Assembly (NCBI GenBank): GCA_949775045.1
Contig: OX459101.1
Span: forward strand, 14,878,942-14,942,941
Direction of reading: 5' to 3'
Length of the DNA stretch: 64,000 bases
Source of the DNA: Metridium senile
Taxonomy: Eukaryota; Cnidaria; Anthozoa; Actiniaria; Metridiidae
In this document: positions 58,401-64,000 of the stretch, piece by piece
How the letters are laid out: each line of letters opens with the position of its first letter
Numbering within the stretch: position 1 is the stretch's first letter
The notes under the pieces: generated by a model
The model's input: the letters and a program-made list of their open reading frames with translations, nothing else
Told to the model about the DNA's origin: nothing
Databases searched by the model: none
Made by a program: the position numbers and the translations under genes

Positions 58401-61400
58401 AATAATTTAGACCGTACCACAATGTATTCCCGTAAAGCAAGCTGAACATTTGCAGACGAACGAGTCGCTGGTGTAAATAGGAATGCACACTTCCTTCACA
58501 ATATTAGTAGTAGGTGTTGCTTATGCAAACAAAGACCTTAAGTAACCCGTTGCTATGAAAAGAGAAACAGATGTCTACACTAACATACGCTTGCCTTTAG
58601 AGCATAAAATTTGCTTAAGCAAGTTTGGCTTAATAATCCTTTTCCACAGTTTCGTTCAGTGATCACGAAGGATAGTTCCAAGTCCAGTACAGTTGCTGCA
58701 CATGGTAAGATATAGTTTTGCTATGCGCAGCAACTGGGACCTCGAATTACTCGTGGTTACTGAACGGAACTGTGAAAAGGTCTATCGACAGCTCTTCTTT
58801 GTCACAGTTTCAAATTAGTCTCAATTCAATTCAATTCAATTTATTTATAAATATATAATGTTGTACATTTGATTTACGTGCGCAGCCTGCAGGTAGCATA
58901 ACTAGTCGAGGCAGGCTGTGCAGATACTTTAGATAGAGATTTACATTTTGATATTACAATTATACTTATTATTTCAATATATTACAAAAATAGTAATGTT
59001 TTAAATGTTAACCGAAAATAAATAAATAAATAATAATAACAATAATATATAGACATATATATTACATTAAATAATACACACACATATATTTTTACAGATC
59101 TGTTAAAGAAAATATATGTATACAATACAATTGAGGTACCAATTATTTCAATTTTGAAATTTTTGATATTATTTCCGAAGTATTTAAGTATGCGTCTTCC
59201 TCTTCTAAGATTTGCTTCAAACTATTTTTTAATTTGGACTTGAATAGGTTTTTGCTTGATTGACGTATGTTCTCAGGGACTGCATTCCAGATTCTACTTC
59301 CGGTGGAGGAGAACGATTTGTTAAATTTGGATGTTCTGCCACGTTGAATAAAAAGATTTCCTGAATTAGCAGCTCTAGTATGATAATTATGTACAGATGT
59401 TACATGAGTGAATAAATTTATAATATTCGGGGGGGCAATATTTTTATACACGTCGTGCATCAGCACTGAGATAGTATGAAAGTAAAACATATCTAGTGGG
59501 AGGATATCAGAAGCCACAAATAAAGGGATTGCGTGTTCACGGTTTGTAGCAAAGTGCATAAGTCTTAGGGCGCGTTTTTGAAGAATCAAGATTTTATTTA
59601 GGTTTGATTTAGTAGTTTGGCCCCAAACAGATAGCCCATAAGAGATATATGGGTGGACTAAGGATTGATAAATAGTACGTAGGGTTGAATATGGAACATA
59701 ATGCCGCAATCTAGAGATAATGCCGATGGTTTTACTTATTTTCAAAGTTATGTAATTTATATGGTAGTTCCAAGATAAGTTTCGATCAATTACGAGACCT
59801 AGGTATTTAACGTAGTCTTTCTTCTCCAGAGGTGTCAGTTTCCGGGTATTGGTATCAAGTACATTTATAATTGGATTAAAGTCACACTTTTTTTGGTATG
59901 GAGCAAAAATAATATAATTTGATTTCTTAATATTTAATGTTAATTTGTTAGCTAGCAGCCAGTCGCAAATATTAGCTAGTTCCTTATTTACAGTTCTTTC
60001 GAGAGATCGCAAGTTTGTATCTGAATATAGTAAGTTTGTATCGTCTGCAAATAGGAAGAAGCGGAATTTATCACTGGAATTTTGGATGTCATTTATATAA
60101 AGTAGAAAAAGTAAAGGTCCTAGGACAGATCCTTGTGGTACACCGTATAGTGTTTGTTCTTTATCAGATATACTTGATTTAATTTGGGTTGTTTGCTTTC
60201 TCTCAAATAAATAGGAGGCAAACCAATTATTAGTTATCCCTCGAATTCCATAATGTTCTAGTTTAGATAGTAATATTTTGTGATTGACTGTATCAAAAGC
60301 TTTTTGTAGATCAATAAATATCCCGCAGGAGAACATTTTTTTATCCATATTCACTTGGATTTCACTTATCAAATCTAGTAATGCGTGTTGTGTTGAATGC
60401 TTTTCGCGAAATCCATACTGTGAAGGGTGGAGGATATTATTTAACTCTATGTAATTTTTAAGTCGGTTGTAAACTAGTTTCTCAAAAATACGATTTATGT
60501 TAGAGAGTAGAGAAATTGGGCGATAATTTCCAGGATCTTCTTCATCTCCGTCTTTATAGATGGGAACAATCTTAGAATATTTTAACTTAGAAGGATATAT
60601 TGCAGTCTTTATTGATAGGTTCATTATATCTGCAAGTGGCTTTGATAAAATCGATTTTGCACATTTAAATATGGCAACTGGAAATGAATACAAGCCATAG
60701 GCTTTGTTAGTCAGGAGGGAAGTAATTTCTAATTCTATCTCGAGTGTAGAAACGGGAATAAAGAAAAATGAGTTGAGAGGGCTATTATTGTCCAGATATT
60801 CATAGTATGGTGCTTTGGAATTGGGCAGGCTAGATGCTAGTTTGTGTCCCACAGTCGCAAAGTGTTTATTCATTGTGTCAGATATCTTTTTAGATATCTT
60901 TTTAGGATGTTTAGTCTTACAATTAGTTGTCTTCAAGCTTTAGAACAAAAGAAATTGACTTCCAAATGCTATAAAAAATATCGATTATAACGCTGATTCT
61001 AACGATATATGCAGCAAAAACGTCATGACATTTGTAAATGAAAAAAGTGAAATGTAAATGAAAAACGTTTACCAACGAAAAGCGGTGAGAATTGCGAACT
61101 TTGCATGCACGTTTCGGCGCCAAGAGTTACACAAATCTATTAACGGCTAAACATTTTGTACAACAATGTTTGTCTTAGTATAGTGAATGCTTTGAGTTGT
61201 CGCGACATTTCGTATTTCGTCATACAATTCATGGATTTTGTCGCTTTTATTGCGGATTCAAATATCTTTTCAGATGTAGTCGCTAGTTATTCACCGTATC
61301 ATGATGCGCCTATTTTTTTATAGTTATAATTGCTAAATAGTATTTCAATTCTTACCTTCATAGCAAAGTGGTTATAACTTTCACTATTAATGAACTTGAT

Positions 61401-61739
61401 GGGCTGATTGTACTTGTCTGTATCTAGTAACTCGCATAGGTACTTCTCACTGGGACTTGGCGACTTGGCGAAGTTGAACGAGAGGCATTTTCGATTACCA
61501 GTGCATTCTTTCAAGCATTCTTTATACTTCTTGACAAAAATGGTCTTGATTTTTGAAACGTTAAGATATTTATCGCGAAGTTTCACAAACTCAGCAAAAT
61601 GAAGGCTTGTTGTTAAATCTCTCATAAGGGACATGTTTGCTGCGTCGAAAAAGATGATTTCTGTGTTATGGCATTCTGCTTGGATTGAAAACATTAACAC
61701 AATCCAAACCATGGGAGCCAAGGATGGGATAAACGCCAT
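55432..61739 (-). CDS. Secreted PAN/apple - EGF - F5/8C (discoidin) protein, possibly decaying
   Basis: Exon 1 (61739-61356): signal peptide MAFIPSLAPMVWIVLMFSIQ then a PAN/apple-type domain with KKYKECLKECTGNRKCLSFN, YLCELLD and a final SYNHFAMK; donor GTAAGA, phase 0. Exon 3 (57229-56901) carries the N-terminal two thirds of an F5/8 type C domain: GMEDGRVTDSQITASS, GRAWGP, GEYLQIDL, YSLQYSPD; donor GTAAGG, phase 0. Exon 4 (55572-55432) completes it: FPGNTDTTTVV, then AVRFVVEEYQSHPAIRVELY and the closing cysteine. Between them 58536-58418 has the right outer phases for an EGF exon, but contains an in-frame TAA and a one-base shift. The product would be a secreted adhesion-type protein. A LINE lies in intron 1 and a helicase fragment in intron 3, all in the same orientation. 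Either a recent pseudogene or rescued by an internal acceptor. Confidence 0.75.
56096..56397 (-). pseudogene. RecQ-like DEAD/DEAH helicase fragment
   Basis: 56397-56340 encodes IKREQKLAAESLLDRRDIL, the segment that precedes motif I in RecQ-type helicases. After a one-base shift, 56335 onward encodes AVLPTGFGKSVIYRVFEE (Walker A), LVVFPLVGIEQEQ (motif Ia region) and ends FASAEEL-stop. About 100 codons remain of a protein normally several times longer, and nothing downstream continues it. It lies in the last intron of the discoidin gene, presumably carried in by a mobile element or retroposed. Confidence 0.7.
57320..57600 (-). mobile_element. SINE-like or LINE-3'-end-like repeat
   Basis: In minus sense the sequence has ACAAAAGATGTACGTTAAAG, ATCCCGCTGTGCTATTTACA, GGCCTTGAAGCATTCACTAA and ends with AGCGCTAGGAGC and GCGCTCAATAAATAAG, a GCGCT...AATAAA ending like other retroposons here. 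Single copy in this window; assigned from resemblance. Confidence 0.4.
57618..57715. repeat. Dispersed repeat, pair with 62438-62535
   Basis: AAATCCAACGTTA, ACTAAAGT..., GAGAAAATTCACGTTGAAAC and TTATGCAAAT recur near 62442-62535 in the same orientation. Both flank the discoidin gene region. Confidence 0.6.
57841..58078. other. Unassigned intron sequence
   Basis: Lies between exon 3 and the EGF exon of the discoidin gene. No exon or repeat recognised. Confidence 0.35.
58075..58149 (+). other. Weak plus-strand signal-peptide exon candidate
   Basis: ATGAAGCACTGTTTTAG opens a frame encoding MKHCFRQIPYAILTIMSFSI then YGIV, ending GTAG before a near-consensus donor GTGAGT. TATATA sequences lie 30-50 bp upstream. 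It is antisense to the discoidin gene and I find no second exon, so it may be chance. Confidence 0.25.
58418..58536 (-). pseudogene. Degenerate EGF-like exon of the discoidin gene
   Basis: Reading from an acceptor (TTACTTAAG at 58537) gives VFVCISNTYY, a TAA, then YCEGS. After a one-base shift the frame continues VCIPIYTSDSFVCKCSACFT then GIHC, the C-terminal half of an EGF domain. It ends at a GT donor in phase 1, exactly what exon 3 needs. A weak internal acceptor at 58494 would give a 76-bp in-frame exon that avoids both lesions but drops the first two EGF cysteines. Confidence 0.65.
58637..58782. mobile_element. Palindromic MITE in intron 1 of the discoidin gene
   Basis: CCTTTTCCACAGTTTCGTTC, AGTGATCACGA and AGTTGCTGC at the left pair with the right half (GCAGCAACT, TCGTGGTTACTGAACGGAAC, TGTGAAAAGG). 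Confidence 0.75.
58810..60950 (-). mobile_element. CR1/Jockey-type LINE, 5'-truncated
   Basis: The copy runs from about 60950 (5') to a 3' tail of TTGAATTGAATTGAATTGA complement at 58820-58843. Its 3'UTR has GCAGGCTGCGCAC and the CCTGCCTCGACTAGTTATGC block, which recurs in the solo 3' end at 63853-63949. The endonuclease part and any first ORF are missing. Insertion is in intron 1 of the discoidin gene, sense orientation. Confidence 0.8.
59143..60936 (-). CDS. LINE reverse transcriptase (597 aa open frame)
   Basis: An uninterrupted frame covers the whole reverse transcriptase domain of a CR1/Jockey-superfamily non-LTR retrotransposon. In order: KIVPIYKDGDEEDPGNYRPI (about residue 119-138), the palm segments GIFIDLQKAFDTVNH and GVPQGSVLGPLLFLLYINDI, and the catalytic FADDTNLLY. 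Then follow LNIKKSNYIIF, KYLGLVIDRNLSWNYHI, the thumb/C-terminal LRTIYQSLVHPYISYGLSVW and, at the end, GSRIWNAVPENIRQSS. The M at 60936 is simply the first in the truncated copy; no endonuclease precedes it. The open frame suggests a young insertion, but the copy itself lacks the parts needed to mobilise alone. Confidence 0.9.
   Translation of the reverse strand: MKTTNCKTKHPKKISKKISDTMNKHFATVGHKLASSLPNSKAPYYEYLDNNSPLNSFFFIPVSTLEIELEITSLLTNKAYGLYSFPVAIFKCAKSILSKPLADIMNLSIKTAIYPSKLKYSKIVPIYKDGDEEDPGNYRPISLLSNINRIFEKLVYNRLKNYIELNNILHPSQYGFREKHSTQHALLDLISEIQVNMDKKMFSCGIFIDLQKAFDTVNHKILLSKLEHYGIRGITNNWFASYLFERKQTTQIKSSISDKEQTLYGVPQGSVLGPLLFLLYINDIQNSSDKFRFFLFADDTNLLYSDTNLRSLERTVNKELANICDWLLANKLTLNIKKSNYIIFAPYQKKCDFNPIINVLDTNTRKLTPLEKKDYVKYLGLVIDRNLSWNYHINYITLKISKTIGIISRLRHYVPYSTLRTIYQSLVHPYISYGLSVWGQTTKSNLNKILILQKRALRLMHFATNREHAIPLFVASDILPLDMFYFHTISVLMHDVYKNIAPPNIINLFTHVTSVHNYHTRAANSGNLFIQRGRTSKFNKSFSSTGSRIWNAVPENIRQSSKNLFKSKLKNSLKQILEEEDAYLNTSEIISKISKLK
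60951..61355. other. 5' part of intron 1 of the discoidin gene
   Basis: AT-rich; GTGAAATGTAAATGAAAAA-type short repeats near 61048-61072. No exon seen. Confidence 0.4.
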
Positions 61740-62437
61740 TTAGCTTTGACTTTCAATTCTACTTGATTCTACAATTAGCTTGTAGCTTTTGCTGGGTTCT
61801 TAAGAAAACTAATAGTTCAATATAGACCGATCGAAATATGGCGACCTGCTATTGTTATTGACTGACTAGCCTCGTATTCATGATGGAATACAATGGAGTT
61901 TTCACATGAATGAGAGGCTACTGAGTCAAGAACAATATTTATTCAAATTGGTCGCCATATTTCGATTCGGTGTATGTCAATCTTGTTTTTTAGTACAAAT
62001 TACGAAAACAAATGTAGTCACTTACAAAACAAAACGTTGGTGAAAAAAGTTAGGATTGTATTTCAGTGAGACGTACTTTTTATCAATTATTATCTGAAAC
62101 GAAAAAAATGGACTTATTTCGAAAACAAAGCCGACTTATATAATTATATCAACAGAAAAGTATCCAATCCTGATAAAGTCACCTGCAATGACCGAGTATG
62201 ACCCATCTCGGGATCATTGTAGCTCATTGTAGCTTATAGTAGCTTATAGTGTAGCTCATCAAAGCTCATTGTATCAATTGTAGCTTAGTGTTGCTCATTG
62301 TAGCTTATTGTAGCTCATAGCACCTTTTAGGAACTACATACCCAATACGTTATAGCCAATAAATGTATCAATATGGGTGGCCTAGCTGTATATCTCTAGT
62401 ACTTAAGTAGTATCTCTAGTACTTAAGAAAATCCAAC
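61740..62437. other. Upstream of the discoidin gene, with a MITE
   Basis: 61828-61970 is a palindromic MITE (CGATCGAAATATGGCGACC paired with GGTCGCCATATTTCGATTCG; GTCAATAACAATA and TGACTGACTAGCCTC also paired). 62210-62330 has a run of TAGCTCATTGTAGCTTAT-type units. ATTATATAAGTCGG on the minus strand near 62140 could be a distal TATA element, but no first exon links it to the gene. Confidence 0.5.
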
Positions 62438-62885
62438 GTTAGTTCTTTCATATTTTATAAAATTTTTATTTTTTATAAATTTATTTTTACTAAAAGTAAA
62501 TCTGGCCAAGAAAATTCAATTTGAAAACTTATGCAAATATTTAAAAGATACCATGATAAAAACTACTATAGATATTCAATACAATCATCATAAGAACTGT
62601 AAACATCAAAGCATGCGCAATATGACAGCGCTAGCTAACACGAGAATTCAGAGAGCGAGAATTTAATGTTTGTGTGGTTATATATAAAACATATAAAAAA
62701 TATATTTTTTATAATTTTCAATGTACAAAATTATACAAAACTGAAAAATATCTAAAATCAAGTGAACAAATTGTGCTACATAATAGAATTTCAATATCAA
62801 GCGTTTTCTATAGAATCCCCAAAAACATACGACACAGTACGTTTCACTTGCAAACAAAAACGACTATAATATTTTTTTAAATCTT
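62438..62885. other. Dispersed repeat copy and unassigned sequence
   Basis: 62438-62535 pairs with 57618-57715. The 68-codon plus ORF at 62674-62880 (with YRIPKNIRHS) is low-complexity around it and I do not call a gene. Confidence 0.4.
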
Positions 62886-63110
<225 letters not shown>

Positions 63111-63852
63111 TGATGTTTTTAATATAGTCTAGTGTTTTCAAGCACAACGTTGCTCTGTAGTTTTTGATATGCAAGGTCTTTTATTGCTTTTGTAAATATT
63201 ATCAATTGATACCATAAAAAACTCTTGAATGAGATGTTGCATAGCCTGGTAGTGGTCCCGTAGAGATGTCAATATTCCATTGTTATTCATTTGACACATA
63301 TAGACCTCCTGTGTAAGGCATAGTAAATTTAGAAAGTGCGACCCTATTTATGACAAATTAGGCTAATTGTATACCCTATTCAAGACGCCAAGGCAAAAAA
63401 CCATAACCATACCCTATTTGGCGGAACGTCCCGTGTAGTAAATATAGGGAGTACCCCCACCCCCTCCCCCGGGATCACCATCATCATATATTTACCAGAT
63501 CCTGGCACTATACATTCAGCAGACATGTTCAAAGTCAACACAGGGAGCCCAAAAGCAAATAAGTGCCGTTTTGTGGTCTTGAAGCGGATTTCATGCGAAT
63601 TTTTAAGACTTTATCTGCACATTTTAGATGAAAAACAACATTAGTCAGTTGTCAGTTACTATTTTGAATGTCAGTTGTCAGTACAACATAGCCTCGTTTG
63701 TTAGTTGTCAGTGGCGTTTTTGGCCATTTATCAGTTGTCAGTTAACCCCATTACTACCCTCTTAAAAAAGTCAAGTATTCACATAGGTTTAACAAAGGGA
63801 AATGTGATCGAGATAAAATATACTGATTAATATACTATCTAAAAGTTTCTGC
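63111..63852. other. Repeat-derived stretch
   Basis: 63330-63475 matches, on the opposite strand, the poly-G bounded insert at 37356-37785 (TAGTAAATATAGGGAGTAC followed by C-rich sequence; ACCCTATTTATGACA units). 63640-63740 has four TCAGTTGTCAGT-type units, complementary to those near 27850. No gene seen. Confidence 0.5.
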
Positions 63853-63949
63853 ACAGCCTGCCTCGACTAGTTATGCTACCTACAGGCTGTGCACTTAAAC
63901 TTAAATGTACAACATTATATATTTGTAAATAAATTGAAATTGAAATTGT
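63853..63949 (+). mobile_element. Solo LINE 3' end, same family as 58810-60950
   Basis: CACAGCCTGCCTCGACTAGT, TATGCTACCTACAGGCTGTG and TTAAATGTACAACATTATAT match the 3'UTR of the large LINE, here in plus orientation, ending in TTGAAATTGAAATTG. A severely 5'-truncated insertion. Confidence 0.85.
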
Positions 63950-63959
63950 TAGCCATTTT

Positions 63960-64000
63960 AAAATGCATCCAGCGTGTGAGTTTAATTTCTCTTGGAAACT
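63960..64000. repeat. Start of another GTGAGTTT...CTTGGAAACT module
   Basis: GTGTGAGTTTAATTTCTCTT then GGAAACT resembles the modules at 43731, 44024, 44893 and 54022 upstream of the WSC-like genes. The window ends here. Confidence 0.35.

Noticed and set aside
62674..62880. Plus ORF with YRIPKNIRHS resembling a LINE C-terminus
   Set aside because: The resemblance is limited to a few residues in an AT-rich frame, with no upstream or downstream LINE sequence in that orientation.

Overview
The window reads as AT-rich nuclear DNA of an invertebrate animal. An anthozoan cnidarian (sea anemone or coral) is the best guess. That rests on the secreted PAN/apple + EGF + discoidin gene architecture, intron-bearing secreted cysteine-rich genes, CR1/Jockey-type LINEs, a Penelope-like element, and very many palindromic TA-target MITEs. 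This is inference from gene and repeat style; no species marker was found. There are no operons, no rRNA and no convincing tRNA gene. Protein-coding sequence is sparse and almost all of it is on the minus strand.

Layout. 0-6.4 kb: a 623-bp block that recurs 17.2 kb away, a GATAAT-rich higher-order satellite, nested MITEs, and a sulfotransferase-like copy broken by one in-frame TGA. 6.4-8.5 kb: a decayed Penelope-like element holding three later insertions. 8.5-14.4 kb: layered repeats, including a TSD-flanked retro-insertion and a ~2.95-kb MULE-like element with a 9-bp TSD. 14.4-18.9 kb: MITEs, the second copy of the 623-bp block and a 71-bp minisatellite. 19.2-20.1 kb: the 5' end of a secreted-protein gene with a TATA box. 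20-28 kb: MITEs, a LINE fragment, and a piggyBac-like element inside a pogo-like element. 28.7-30 kb: the intact sulfotransferase-like gene (432 aa from the chosen start). 30-39 kb: a 1.35-kb tandem duplication and TIR elements.

40.3-54.1 kb carries the most interesting coding content. Two tandem paralogous genes each have three coding exons and encode small secreted proteins (173 and 182 aa as read) with eight conserved cysteines and a WSC-like core. They share intron phases, a conserved upstream block, and probably a distal last exon with a shared polyadenylation site. Multiple copies of the upstream block suggest that repeated local duplication built the locus.

55.4-61.7 kb: a secreted PAN/apple-EGF-F5/8C (discoidin) gene. 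An in-frame stop and a frameshift in its EGF exon suggest recent decay or rescue by an alternative splice site. A 597-aa LINE reverse transcriptase ORF sits in its first intron and a RecQ-like helicase fragment in its last. 61.8-64 kb: further repeats, including a solo 3' end of the same LINE family.

The recognisable genes are secretory or Golgi-type: secreted adhesion or defence-like proteins and a membrane-anchored sulfotransferase. Nothing in the sequence links them into one pathway.
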